DNA from: JAJRPT01 sp964465945
GTDB taxonomy: Bacteria > Bacteroidota > Ignavibacteria > Kapaibacteriales > UBA2268
NCBI GenBank assembly: GCA_964465945.1
Contig: CAYXMM010000001.1
Span: 310,001-374,000 of the forward strand
Direction of reading: 5' to 3'
Length of the DNA stretch: 64,000 nucleotides
Positions 9,162 to 17,844 of this stretch are shown here, in pieces. The position numbers were made by a program, and so were the translations under genes. The notes beneath the pieces are model-generated. The model was not told where the DNA came from. It did not search any database and was given only the letters and a program-made list of their open reading frames with translations. Positions within the stretch are counted from its first letter, which is position 1; each line of letters starts with the position of its first letter.

Positions 9162-9218
9162 TGTTTTATATCCCATCTCTTTCTTCCTTTCTCCATAGCA
9201 CTGCCACTTCACTCACAT
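9162..9218. repeat. Direct repeat copy 2 (remnant of methyltransferase start)
   Basis: 57 bp matching 7625-7682. Read on the minus strand it contains a start codon and the first codons of the methyltransferase, then diverges into unrelated sequence, so it is a remnant. It lies about 45 bp after the NusG-like gene, where the methyltransferase would have begun before the insertion. Confidence 0.9.
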
Positions 9219-9263
9219 CTCTAAAATTCGTAAGTTACTAATTTTTCTATAATTACTAAGATA

Positions 9264-9758
9264 TTATAAATTTTTTATATCAAAACTAACTATTATTGAT
9301 TTACCAATACTTTCAATTTCAATTGCAATCCTGTTCCCACTCAACTTCAATATCTTACCCTCGTAATCCTTAAAAATCCCCTTCTTAATCTTAACCAATT
9401 TCCCAATCTGAACTAGCCCATCTATAACCTCAATTTCGGAATTACTGCTAAGAAACTCCTTCATCATATCAATCTCTACATCTCTAACAACAACCGGACG
9501 ACCAGAAAAAGAAATATACCTTGAAACCCCCTCAACTTTAACTATATCAAGCAATTTTGATTGTAAAGTCCTAACAAAAATATAAGAATTAATCAATGGT
9601 ATTTCAACCAATTTTCTCCTATCTGACCACTGCTTTAACTGTTTTCGCAAAGGCAAATAAGTCTCAAACCCTAAATCTAAAAGTCGCTGATTTACCTTCT
9701 TCTCACTCTTACTCTTAGTATAAAGAGCATACCAATTGACAGATTGCTCTTCTTTCAT
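9264..9758 (-). CDS. NusG-family antiterminator (UpxY/RfaH-like)
   Basis: A 164-residue NusG paralogue. The N-terminal NGN domain begins WYALYTKSKSEKKV (about 9-22) with the conserved TYLPL and YIFV segments; the C-terminal KOW domain (GKLVKIKKGIFKDYEGKI, about 121-138) follows. It is shorter and more divergent than housekeeping NusG and is the first gene of the minus-strand polysaccharide operon. That is the place of UpxY/RfaH-type specialised antiterminators, which load on RNA polymerase and prevent early termination in long capsule operons. I could not identify a pause/recruitment element in the leader (9759-9890). Confidence 0.88.
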   Translation of the reverse strand: MKEEQSVNWYALYTKSKSEKKVNQRLLDLGFETYLPLRKQLKQWSDRRKLVEIPLINSYIFVRTLQSKLLDIVKVEGVSRYISFSGRPVVVRDVEIDMMKEFLSSNSEIEVIDGLVQIGKLVKIKKGIFKDYEGKILKLSGNRIAIEIESIGKSIIVSFDIKNL

Positions 9759-9890
9759 AAATTATGAAAATTTTTACATTTTTCAAAATAAAAAACAAAT
9801 TTAATAAAAATTCTACATAAAAAGTAATTTGTTTAAAAACTATTTAATCACATTTTCGTTCATTAATTACAAATAAATTAAAGCATAATT

Positions 9891-10379
9891 ATGAATATAC
9901 GACCTGCAACACAAAATGACTTAGAGCAAATAGTAGAAATCTTCAATCAAGCCATAGAAAACGGCAATTCAAACGCATATACTGAAAAAGTAACGACAAG
10001 CGAAAAACAGCAATGGTTCGAAAGCCATACACATCAATATTTTATTTTAGTTGTTGAAGAAAACGAAAATATCATCGGCTGGACTTCAATCTCACCATAT
10101 AGAAAAGATCGCCAAGCCCTCGCAGCAACAGCCGAAATAAGTTATTATATACATACTGACTATCAAAGAAAAGGAATAGGCAAGCTCCTTGTCAATGAAG
10201 CAATAAATCTCGCAATAAAAAAAGGAATAAAAAACCTCTTTGCAATAATGCTCGACACAAACGAAGCAAGCAAAAACCTACTCCTAAACATAAACTTTCA
10301 AATTTGGGGACACCTCCCAAATATAGTAGAATTCCCAGACAGAACCTGCGGACAATATTACTTAGGTAAAAATTTATAA
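9891..10379 (+). CDS. GNAT-family N-acetyltransferase (phosphinothricin-type)
   Basis: A 162-residue GNAT acetyltransferase. The acetyl-CoA binding motif A is QRKGIGKLLVNEAI (about 101-114, the Q/R-x-x-G-x-G/A signature), preceded by the AEISYYIHTDY strand. The start (IRPATQNDLEQIVEIFNQAI) and WGHLPNI near the end match the phosphinothricin/methionine-sulfone acetyltransferase subgroup. The substrate is probably a small amine or amino-acid analogue. It is transcribed divergently from the NusG-like gene and stands alone. Confidence 0.88.
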   Translation: MNIRPATQNDLEQIVEIFNQAIENGNSNAYTEKVTTSEKQQWFESHTHQYFILVVEENENIIGWTSISPYRKDRQALAATAEISYYIHTDYQRKGIGKLLVNEAINLAIKKGIKNLFAIMLDTNEASKNLLLNINFQIWGHLPNIVEFPDRTCGQYYLGKNL

Positions 10380-10488
10380 ACTATTAAGAATATTAAATTG
10401 ACACATCTTCTTTAAATTGTGTTAATAAGCCGTCATATTTATCGCCGCGAAATATCCAGAATAATCCTCACCATTTCCAAACTACCAA

Positions 10489-10519
10489 TAAAAAAAGCCG
10501 ATGTTTAGGGTACATCGGC
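10489..10519 (-). terminator. Rho-independent terminator after flgE
   Basis: On the minus strand an 8-bp perfect stem (GCCGATGT / ACATCGGC, 7-base loop) is followed by a T run (the A run at 10490-10496 of the plus strand). It ends the flagellar operon. Confidence 0.85.
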
Positions 10520-10570
10520 GAAGGGGTTGTGTTTGGGTTTTAGTATGTCATTTTTTATTTCATCAAGTTA

Positions 10571-11896
10571 CTATCTTTTCAAGTTTGTTACCTCAGATAA
10601 CATTTGGTCTGTAACGGTGATTGTTCTTGATGCGGCTTCAAAAGCCCTTTGAGTCGAAATCATATCAGTAAATTGTGTTGTCAAATCTACATTCGATTGC
10701 TCTAATGCTCTTCCCGCAATCGATGATGAAGGAAAATTATCAAGCGCAGTTCCAATGTTTGGAACACCAGAGTTCACATTTTCAGAATACATATTATTTC
10801 CCGCGTTCAGTAAACCCTCTGGATTTGTAAACTTCGCAATATTAACTTGACCTAAAATTTCATTTCTTCCATTTGTAAATGTTCCTACGAGTTTCCCTTT
10901 TTCATCAACTTCTAACCCTACAAGGTCGCCAGCTTCATAGCCATCTTGTTGAGCAGGAGTAACATCAGAAATACCAGCAAAATTAGTAATACTACCAGAA
11001 GTAATTGCTTTTGGATCGCCGAATTGAATATTTATATCTTTGGGAGAGCCTTCATCAAACAAAGTATTTCCTAAAGTTGAGTTCAAATCAGCAGCAGTAA
11101 CAGCGATATTCATAGGAGTATCTAAAGTACCGTCCGATTTAAAAACTAAAGCAGTATCACTAAGCGCAATATCGAGACCATCTACTTTGCCACTTAGAGT
11201 AAATTCACCAGGATTGGCAGTCTTAGTAAATGTAATAGCAAGGTTTCTTGGAGCACCAGTCATATCAAAAATTTTGATAGAAGTTGTTTTAGCTTCACCT
11301 TCTTCCATATCACGCTCAATATTGCCATCATATATAATATTTTCGGTTTGCTTTGGTTGCGAAATAACCCCAGGTGCTATATTAATATTCTTACGTGAAC
11401 TTTCTAATATATTTTGATTTTTAGAGTTCTTAACTGGTCTGCCACTTCCATCAGTTTGGACATTATAACCTTGTAAATAATAGCCAGTAGCAGAATCAAC
11501 TAAATTACCTTGAGTATCACGCGTAACAGCACCAGCACGAGAGAAAAAATCTTTACCATTTTTGTTATACACAAAATAGCCATCACCATTTATAGCCATA
11601 TCAAGAGGGCGGTTTGTAGTTTCCAAGACACCTTGCGACATGTCTTTTGTGATAGAGCCAATTTTCACTCCTAAACCGATTTGTTGAGCATTCCTACCTC
11701 CAATACCAACACCACCAGATGAATCAGGAGCAATTCCATATTTCATAGTTTGAGATATTTGGTCTTGAAAGTTCACACTACTATTTTTATAACCAATAGT
11801 ATTAGAATTAGCAAGATTGTTTGAGATTACATCAAATCTCCTTTGATTAGCGCCGAGAGACGACGCACCTGTAACTAAAGATCTAGATAGACCCAT
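10571..11896 (-). CDS. flgE: Flagellar hook protein FlgE
   Basis: A 441-residue FlgE/FlgF/FlgG-family protein. The N-terminal rod-hook signature (SLVTGASSLGANQRRFDVIS, then NNLANSNTIGYKN) and the C-terminal VDLTTQFTDMISTQRAFEAA helix form the coiled coils of the hook subunit. The central part contains a FlgE D2-like domain (TTSIKIFDMTGAPRNLAITF), and the length fits a hook rather than a distal-rod protein. The subunit is exported through the flagellar apparatus and polymerises on the FlgD cap. A strong AAGGAGG ribosome site precedes the ATG, and the 149-base leader contains three stem-loops. Last gene of the operon before a terminator. Confidence 0.95.
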   Translation of the reverse strand: MGLSRSLVTGASSLGANQRRFDVISNNLANSNTIGYKNSSVNFQDQISQTMKYGIAPDSSGGVGIGGRNAQQIGLGVKIGSITKDMSQGVLETTNRPLDMAINGDGYFVYNKNGKDFFSRAGAVTRDTQGNLVDSATGYYLQGYNVQTDGSGRPVKNSKNQNILESSRKNINIAPGVISQPKQTENIIYDGNIERDMEEGEAKTTSIKIFDMTGAPRNLAITFTKTANPGEFTLSGKVDGLDIALSDTALVFKSDGTLDTPMNIAVTAADLNSTLGNTLFDEGSPKDINIQFGDPKAITSGSITNFAGISDVTPAQQDGYEAGDLVGLEVDEKGKLVGTFTNGRNEILGQVNIAKFTNPEGLLNAGNNMYSENVNSGVPNIGTALDNFPSSSIAGRALEQSNVDLTTQFTDMISTQRAFEAASRTITVTDQMLSEVTNLKR

Positions 11897-12045
11897 TTGA
11901 AGAACCCTCCTTGGTTATTTATTTATAAATTTCAAGTTTGTAACTATCCCTCAGTCAGTCGGGATAATTAAGGAGCTATCATCCTACAACTCCTTTTATT
12001 GGTCCTCCCATAGCATTGCTGCTATTAGGTCCAGACCTTTATTGA
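11897..12045 (-). promoter_or_regulatory. Structured leader of flgE, three consecutive stem-loops
   Basis: Between the upstream flagellar gene and flgE, read on the minus strand: a hairpin with perfect arms ATAGCA/TGCTAT closed by a GCAA tetraloop (12010-12025), inside a weaker GGTC/GACC pairing; a hairpin AAGGAG/CTCCTT (11970-11995); and a hairpin TATCCC/GGGATA with a 10-base loop (11945-11966). Then comes AAGGAGG before the start codon. This is unusually GC-rich and structured for the genome. It matches no riboswitch consensus I know. It could be a processing site, a translational control element or a weak internal terminator. Confidence 0.5.
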
Positions 12046-12432
12046 TTATGCAATCACTGCTGAATCAATATTTGTAATTACATTAGACATAAGCTGAGCT
12101 TTATCCATAGCTGTAATCACGGTTTTATTTGGCACATTCACAATAAATGCTTTATCATCAAGCATAATAAGTGATTCTTTTGCACCCTTACTTTGAGCTT
12201 GGTCGAAAGCACTTTCTAACCTTGCCATATCTTTCCCCGAAATTGAAATATTCCTTGATTCAATTCGAGCATTTGCATGAGCCGAAAATTTTAGGCGATT
12301 AAGCTCCTCTGTAAATATATCACTAAATTTACTTTGAGTTTTATTCTCAACAAAAGGCAATTTCCGAGACTTTAACTGCTCGACTCCTCCTGCCGGAATA
12401 AAAGGTAAGTTTATGCCATTAATTTCTGCCAT
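12046..12432 (-). CDS. Flagellar operon protein, TIGR02530 type
   Basis: A 128-residue protein typically encoded between flgD and flgE. The C-terminal part (SLIMLDDKAFIVNVPNKTVI, then NVITNIDSAVI) is the conserved core of the TIGR02530 flagellar operon family. Its biochemical role is not established; the constant position suggests hook assembly. It begins 12 bases after flgD with no obvious ribosome site, so translation is probably coupled to flgD. Confidence 0.85.
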   Translation of the reverse strand: MAEINGINLPFIPAGGVEQLKSRKLPFVENKTQSKFSDIFTEELNRLKFSAHANARIESRNISISGKDMARLESAFDQAQSKGAKESLIMLDDKAFIVNVPNKTVITAMDKAQLMSNVITNIDSAVIA

Positions 12433-12444
12433 TACATTAATTTT

Positions 12445-13128
12445 TTATAATCCAACATCTTTCACTTCACTAAGTGGAATTTCCATTCCAGCAACAACAA
12501 GCACAGTGCCATCGGCTTTAAATCTAACTGCTTCAATTTTTCCATTCGTAAAAGTATCCGCAGTAAAGGTATTGCCTTCTTCATTCTCAAAATCAGCGAA
12601 GAAAGTATAAGGTCCTTCTGGCAAATTATCACCATTAAAATCAGTTCCGTCCCAACTAAACTCATGGTCGCCAGCACTTAGTTTATTACCAGTAACATCA
12701 ATCATATTAACAGTATTACCATTTTTATCTAAAATAGTAATCACACCATCATTTGCATTTTTAGAAAGATTATAACCAAGACTAATTGATTTACCAGCCT
12801 CTAACTGAATATGATTAGTATTCGCTTTTGCAGTTTTCCCAAGCATACCAGGTAAAGCAGCATTAGACATAGTTCGGCTAAGCAACAAATTACTCTTACT
12901 CTGTTCTTCCATCAAGTTTTTAATATCACTTAATTGCTCTAATTGTGAGAACTGAGCAAGTTGAGCTGCAAACTCTTGATTGTCATAAGGTTTTAAAGGA
13001 TTCTGCGACTTTAATTGAAAAGTCAGTAGCTTTAAAAATTGGTCTTTTTGCTCTTGAGCAGATTTTACTCCCGTTGAAGACAGACTCTCACTTGCTGAGG
13101 GTGTTGAATATCCAATTCCGTCTATCAT
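12445..13128 (-). CDS. flgD: Flagellar hook cap/assembly protein FlgD
   Basis: A 227-residue FlgD. The N-terminal conserved block (QFLKLLTFQLKSQNPLKPYD, then FAAQLAQFSQLEQL, about 30-62) is diagnostic; the centre has the FlgD Ig-like fold (SWDGTDFNGDNLPEGPYTF). FlgD caps the growing hook and guides FlgE polymerisation, then leaves when the hook is complete. A good GGAGG site lies before the ATG. It follows fliK in the operon. Confidence 0.94.
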   Translation of the reverse strand: MIDGIGYSTPSASESLSSTGVKSAQEQKDQFLKLLTFQLKSQNPLKPYDNQEFAAQLAQFSQLEQLSDIKNLMEEQSKSNLLLSRTMSNAALPGMLGKTAKANTNHIQLEAGKSISLGYNLSKNANDGVITILDKNGNTVNMIDVTGNKLSAGDHEFSWDGTDFNGDNLPEGPYTFFADFENEEGNTFTADTFTNGKIEAVRFKADGTVLVVAGMEIPLSEVKDVGL

Positions 13129-13163
13129 TTTATTACCTCCGTGTAATGCTGATTTTCGTCCAT

Positions 13164-14582
13164 TTAAGATTTTATTTCATTTAAAAGAGCAAGATTTTTC
13201 AAAGTATCAAGATAATCCTTATTTTGATTACTTTGATTTTGCCCTTTATTATTTCTCTCAAAAAATTTATTCTGATTATACATCTCTTGTTCTTCTCTTG
13301 AATTTAGAGACACACTTATAGAGTTTGTATTAATTCCTTGAGTATTTAACTTATCAACCAAATTGTTAATTTGATTTTCGATTAATTTTATAGTTTCTTT
13401 TGATTCAGACTTGAAATTTAAAGTTGCTACATTATTAATCACATTTAATTCTACAAATACTTTGCCAAGATTATTTGGATTAAGATTCATTTTAATTACT
13501 GCCGAACCATTTGGAGCAATATCACCCAATGAATTAGCAGTGTTCAGCATAATATTTTTTGCCTGAACATCTTTATAAATTACGTATTCTTTTGCATTTA
13601 CTTTGATTTCATTTGAAATTTGCTTTAATTCCGATAAATTTTGATTAAATGCTTCTGATGATATTTTTCCATTCATAAAGAGTTCAATCAGTTTTTTAGA
13701 ATTTAATGATTCAGAATTTTTTGTCGAATTTTCACCACTTGTGAGATTATTATTCTCCATTCCAAATTTTAAGCCACCACTATTAGCACTTTCTTTTAAA
13801 GGAGAAATAGAATCTAGACTCTCAGATTTCAATTGGTTTAAGTCTAATTTATTATCATCATTAACTAAAGTATTACTAACAACATTACTATTTATTATTT
13901 GCTGTTGATTATTCTCAAGTCTAGATTTTAAACCATCAAAAAATAATTTATTACTTCCTTTGATTTCATTTATTTTTATTTGAGTTTCTAAATTAACCGC
14001 TTCTGTTTGAGCAGTATTAGTAGCTGATATTAAACCCAATTTCTCTTTAAATGGTTGTAGAAATTCACGATGCTGAGCGATTAAATCTTTTGTAGTTTCT
14101 CTAATTAATTTTACTTTTGGGTGTTCTAAAATATCGACTTTCAGTTCCGAATTACCATATTTCTCCAAAAGCTCATTTTGTTTTTTAATTAAATCTAAAT
14201 CAACTTCTTGAAATAATTTATTTTTTGAATTAATATTTAAAATTAAATTACTGCCAATATTATTTAGTTGGTTATTATTATTAGCCAATTTAATTGTTTT
14301 AGCTATTTCTTTTAACTTATCAATATCTGATAAGTTTAAAAAATCCCCATTTGCGAGAGGTAGAATTTTCATTCCCTCTTCAGTAATATTTTTAGTTAAA
14401 GCAGGAGCTTCAATATTACCAACAATATTATCAGGTAAATTTGTAGACTTAACGGATAGCTCAACCATAGCTAATAATTCATCAAAAATATTATCTTGAA
14501 TATTTTTTGGATTTACCTTGCTATCTTCTTTTGCTTTTTCCATTTTATTAACTATAGTATTTCCTATACTTGCTAATTTCAT
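13164..14582 (-). CDS. fliK: Flagellar hook-length control protein FliK
   Basis: A 472-residue protein, low-complexity and Asn/Lys/Leu-rich through most of its length, as usual for FliK. The C-terminal Flg_hook domain (AVIKMNLNPNNLGKVFVELN near 360-380, then NLVDKLNTQGINTNSISVSL) is the recognisable part. FliK measures hook length and makes FlhB switch export from hook to filament subunits. It is placed between motE and flgD. Start ATG at 14580-14582 with a GGAAG site upstream. The middle third has no detectable domain. Confidence 0.88.
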   Translation of the reverse strand: MKLASIGNTIVNKMEKAKEDSKVNPKNIQDNIFDELLAMVELSVKSTNLPDNIVGNIEAPALTKNITEEGMKILPLANGDFLNLSDIDKLKEIAKTIKLANNNNQLNNIGSNLILNINSKNKLFQEVDLDLIKKQNELLEKYGNSELKVDILEHPKVKLIRETTKDLIAQHREFLQPFKEKLGLISATNTAQTEAVNLETQIKINEIKGSNKLFFDGLKSRLENNQQQIINSNVVSNTLVNDDNKLDLNQLKSESLDSISPLKESANSGGLKFGMENNNLTSGENSTKNSESLNSKKLIELFMNGKISSEAFNQNLSELKQISNEIKVNAKEYVIYKDVQAKNIMLNTANSLGDIAPNGSAVIKMNLNPNNLGKVFVELNVINNVATLNFKSESKETIKLIENQINNLVDKLNTQGINTNSISVSLNSREEQEMYNQNKFFERNNKGQNQSNQNKDYLDTLKNLALLNEIKS

Positions 14583-14635
14583 AGTGCTTCCTGCACGAAA
14601 TAGTTAATTAAATTTTTATTTATTAAAAGCCATTT

Positions 14636-15340
14636 TTATTCCTTTCCAGCCAACAATAGTATCATTGCAGCTTTCTGTGGATTCATTGCGTCAATTACCT
14701 TGCCAGCTTTTCTTTTTTGCATACGTTTCAAAATTGCGGCTGCGTCTTTTTCGTCCATCTTTTCAAGTATTTTCGCCACATCTGCTGGATTTGAATTATT
14801 ATAAATTTTAGCAAATTCTTGGTAATTAATCTGCAAATTAGAATCTATTTTTTCAGCAAATTGCTCTTTTTGCTTTTTAAATTTCTCTTCGTAAGATTTT
14901 ACTTTTTCTTCAATTTTTATTTTTTCAGTGAATAATTTATTGATCGAATCTTGTAACTTTTGGCTAAAAGTTTGGCTATTATTCAACTTTGCTTCTTTTA
15001 GAGGAATAAGAGAATCTTGAATTTGTTTAATTTCCTTTTGATTTTCTTTATCTAATTTTCTTAATTTTTCAATTAACTTTGCTAACGAATCCTTCTGTCT
15101 TTTAATCGCTTCTTTTTTAGCAATTTGGGTATGCAATTCAGCTAACTTATCTTTCGTAATTTCATAAGTTTCAGCAATTTCCACTTTTTCAATCTTTTTT
15201 ATCTTATTAGTTTTCTTTGGCTTAGCAGGTAAGCCAAGAAGAGTAGGATGTTCTTCAATAACATAAAATAAAGCAATAAAAGAAATAGTCATTGCTAAAG
15301 TTGCAATTAACACAAAATAGAATATATTGCGATTATTCAT
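14636..15340 (-). CDS. motE: Flagellar protein MotE-like (MgtE-N-type C-terminus)
   Basis: A 234-residue protein with one N-terminal transmembrane helix (FYFVLIATLAMTISFIALFY), a long coiled coil (about 60-165), and a C-terminal repeat domain (NPADVAKILEKMDEKDAAAI, then MNPQKAAMILLLAG) like the FliG/MgtE N-domain helices. MotE proteins chaperone or support the stator protein MotC in the periplasm. It overlaps fliJ by 4 bases, which fits the usual fliJ-motE-fliK order. Confidence 0.82.
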   Translation of the reverse strand: MNNRNIFYFVLIATLAMTISFIALFYVIEEHPTLLGLPAKPKKTNKIKKIEKVEIAETYEITKDKLAELHTQIAKKEAIKRQKDSLAKLIEKLRKLDKENQKEIKQIQDSLIPLKEAKLNNSQTFSQKLQDSINKLFTEKIKIEEKVKSYEEKFKKQKEQFAEKIDSNLQINYQEFAKIYNNSNPADVAKILEKMDEKDAAAILKRMQKRKAGKVIDAMNPQKAAMILLLAGKE

Positions 15341-15759
15341 CTTTTATGTGCCCTTTGATTTGCAATTTCATCAATAAACTCATTTTCTTTTTTATTAATT
15401 TCAAATTTAAACTTCTCAAAATCATTTTCTTTTAATTTTTCCATAATCTTTTCATCTTTCAAAAGCTCTGATAGTCTATCTCTTCTTACCTTTTCAATTT
15501 CTTCAATATTTTGAATCTCATTTTCTAATTTTTTTATCAGTGTCTCAATATGATTAACCCTGTTGTTTCTTGCTTGTAAATAAAGCATATCGTTAATAGT
15601 ATAAACAAGTAATGAGGAAATTTCTTCTTCATAATCGCTAATTTTATCATATCTCTTATTTTTCTCAAAAATAACCTTTGCTAAATCCTCTTTTGCCATC
15701 GTTACTTTATGAGAACGGATATTTAAAATAGGTTCAAATTTGAACTTAAATTTTTTCAT
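15337..15759 (-). CDS. fliJ: Flagellar export chaperone FliJ
   Basis: A 140-residue, almost wholly alpha-helical coiled-coil protein. The start (FKFKFEPILNIRSHKVTMAK) is the typical FliJ opening, and the length matches. FliJ links the export ATPase FliI to FlhA and cycles chaperones. It sits first in the local flagellar block, with motE overlapping its stop. The family is low in conservation, so the call rests on the opening motif and the operon order. Confidence 0.82.
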   Translation of the reverse strand: MKKFKFKFEPILNIRSHKVTMAKEDLAKVIFEKNKRYDKISDYEEEISSLLVYTINDMLYLQARNNRVNHIETLIKKLENEIQNIEEIEKVRRDRLSELLKDEKIMEKLKENDFEKFKFEINKKENEFIDEIANQRAHKR

Positions 15760-15798
15760 AATAATATAGTATGAAAATACTATACCAATTTTTATTTT

Positions 15799-17835
15799 TT
15801 ATTTAATTTGGCGGACGGAACTCAATCCATTTATCTCGAAAAGTTTATTTTTTATCTTGTTTATTTCAAAATTGCCTGGGACATCAATCCTGATTTTTGC
15901 TTCAAATTTCAAATCGAATTTTTCTAATACAACAGAAACAATATTAATATTATCGGTATTAATAATCATATCAATAATATCGCTAATTATTCCATCTCTC
16001 AATTCTCCATTTATTATAAATCCAGTTTCTACAACTAAATTTACTACAAATTTACTTTCTTGTTTTTCAATCTCTTTTTTTCTAAATCCAAAATCAATTT
16101 TATATTTTAGAAAATCAATTGCTTTATTAATATTAAGTTCATTTTCAGCTATTGCGTAATAAAAATTATCTTTTTCTTTGAAACTTAATTCCCCAATAAG
16201 TTTTTTAAAATCAACTTGTGAAATACTAAGCTCTTGCTCTTTTAACGCCTCCTGCCAAGTATGCTTTCCTTCATCAATTTTAACTTTCTTGAATTTCAAT
16301 AAATGCTTATTAATAGAACTTTTCGCTTTTGGCGTAATTACCATACTTAACCATCTTTTCTCTGGCTGTTGATCTTTTGATGTTATAATTTCAATTTGAT
16401 CACCTGATTGTAGCTTATAATCTAACTCAACATTTTTCCCATTAACTTTTGCCGCAACGCAATGAATACCAATATCTGTATGAATTTCAAAAGCAAAATC
16501 TAAAGGAGTTGCATCTTTCGGGAAAGTTCGCATTTCATTATTAGGAGTAAAGACATAAATTTCATCAAAAAATAAATTTTTCTTTAAACTATTCAATAAC
16601 TGCGTTGAACTTAAATTATGTCTATTTTCAAACAAATCCCTTACAGAATCAAGCCATGCATTCACATTCGCATCATCAAAGACAGAATTTGCAGGCAATA
16701 AGCCACGCTTATAATTAAAATGTGCTGCCATCCCTTCCTCAGAGCGAAGGTGCATATCATTTGTTCTAATTTGCACTTCAACCGGTTTCTTCTGAGGACC
16801 AAGCACTGCAGAATGAATGCTTTGGTAACCATTTTTTTTTGGCGAGGAAATATAATCCTTAAACGTTTCCGGAATTGGCGGATATATATTAGCAACTATA
16901 CCATAAATATAAAAACAAATTAACGGATCATCAGAATCAACTATTATTCTTATTGCAAATAAATCATAAAGTTCTTCAATTGGCTTCTGTCTAATTCTAA
17001 TTTTATTAAATATTGAATAAATATTCTTTGCCCTACCATTTATTTCATATTTAATAGACCTATCTTGAATTAACTTGCTCTTATCAAGCGCTTTTTGAAC
17101 TGGCTTAGCGAAAGTCTTTACATATTCTTCCCTATCTTTTCTTTTAAATTGCAATTTACTCTTTATCTCATCATAAGCTTCGCGATTTATAAACTTGAAT
17201 GATAAGTCTTCCAGTTGCCATTTAATATTTCTTAAACCAAATCTATTAGCAAAAGGAACATAAACTTCCATAGTTTCGTGTGAAATTCTTTTTTGAGATT
17301 GCTTATCTAAATAATCTAAAGTTCTCATATTATCAAGACGAACTGCAATTTTTAAAAGCAAAATTCTAACATCGGTAGATAATGAAAGGAGTAACTTTCT
17401 AAATTTCTCCAAATGAATACTATCTAATTCAAGATTTGAACTAATTTTATTTATCTTGGAAATTCCATTTAGAATTTCCGAAATATTCTTATCAAATTCT
17501 TTTTCAAGAGTTTTTAAATTATATTTTTCCGAAAAGGCAGGTATATCGTGAAGAAGCGCTGCAATAATTGAATATTCATCAAGATGAATCTCTTTAATAA
17601 CTATATTTGCAACTGCAAGATTATGTTTCCAATTAGGATCGTCTGAAAGACGCTTATTATCTTTATGAACTTCGTAACAAATTAAAAATGCCTTCTTAAC
17701 TTTTTCTAAATCAATTTCCTCAGATGAATTTTTACAATCTTGAAGTAACCCATTTAAAATTGAGCTAACTTCAACAGGTATATTAACCTCATTTAATTTC
17801 TGTGTGAGCTTACTTTTGAAATTAAAAATTGCCAT
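15799..17835 (-). CDS. RelA/SpoT-family (p)ppGpp synthetase with degenerate hydrolase domain
   Basis: A 678-residue long Rel. The synthetase domain looks intact: GRAKNIYS (267-274), YDLFAIRIIVDS (290-301), FKDYISSPKKNGYQSIHS, and EVQIRT (353-358). TGS follows (about 415-475). The C-terminal ACT/RRM part is short. In the N-terminal HD hydrolase domain H71 and HD96-97 remain, but the catalytic Glu-Asp pair after HD is replaced (HDIPAFS) and the third metal ligand is lost: the usual ADRLHNM reads AVRLDNM (V165). The protein is therefore probably a (p)ppGpp synthetase without hydrolase activity, like gammaproteobacterial RelA. A second, hydrolysing enzyme would be expected elsewhere. Gene order places it behind the flagellar genes. 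Confidence 0.9.
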   Translation of the reverse strand: MAIFNFKSKLTQKLNEVNIPVEVSSILNGLLQDCKNSSEEIDLEKVKKAFLICYEVHKDNKRLSDDPNWKHNLAVANIVIKEIHLDEYSIIAALLHDIPAFSEKYNLKTLEKEFDKNISEILNGISKINKISSNLELDSIHLEKFRKLLLSLSTDVRILLLKIAVRLDNMRTLDYLDKQSQKRISHETMEVYVPFANRFGLRNIKWQLEDLSFKFINREAYDEIKSKLQFKRKDREEYVKTFAKPVQKALDKSKLIQDRSIKYEINGRAKNIYSIFNKIRIRQKPIEELYDLFAIRIIVDSDDPLICFYIYGIVANIYPPIPETFKDYISSPKKNGYQSIHSAVLGPQKKPVEVQIRTNDMHLRSEEGMAAHFNYKRGLLPANSVFDDANVNAWLDSVRDLFENRHNLSSTQLLNSLKKNLFFDEIYVFTPNNEMRTFPKDATPLDFAFEIHTDIGIHCVAAKVNGKNVELDYKLQSGDQIEIITSKDQQPEKRWLSMVITPKAKSSINKHLLKFKKVKIDEGKHTWQEALKEQELSISQVDFKKLIGELSFKEKDNFYYAIAENELNINKAIDFLKYKIDFGFRKKEIEKQESKFVVNLVVETGFIINGELRDGIISDIIDMIINTDNINIVSVVLEKFDLKFEAKIRIDVPGNFEINKIKNKLFEINGLSSVRQIK

Positions 17836-17844
17836 AATAATCTT

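Noticed and set aside
12413..12610. Plus-strand open frames opposite flgD, flgE, rel and trmD
   Set aside because: They lie wholly opposite well-supported genes and have no independent evidence.
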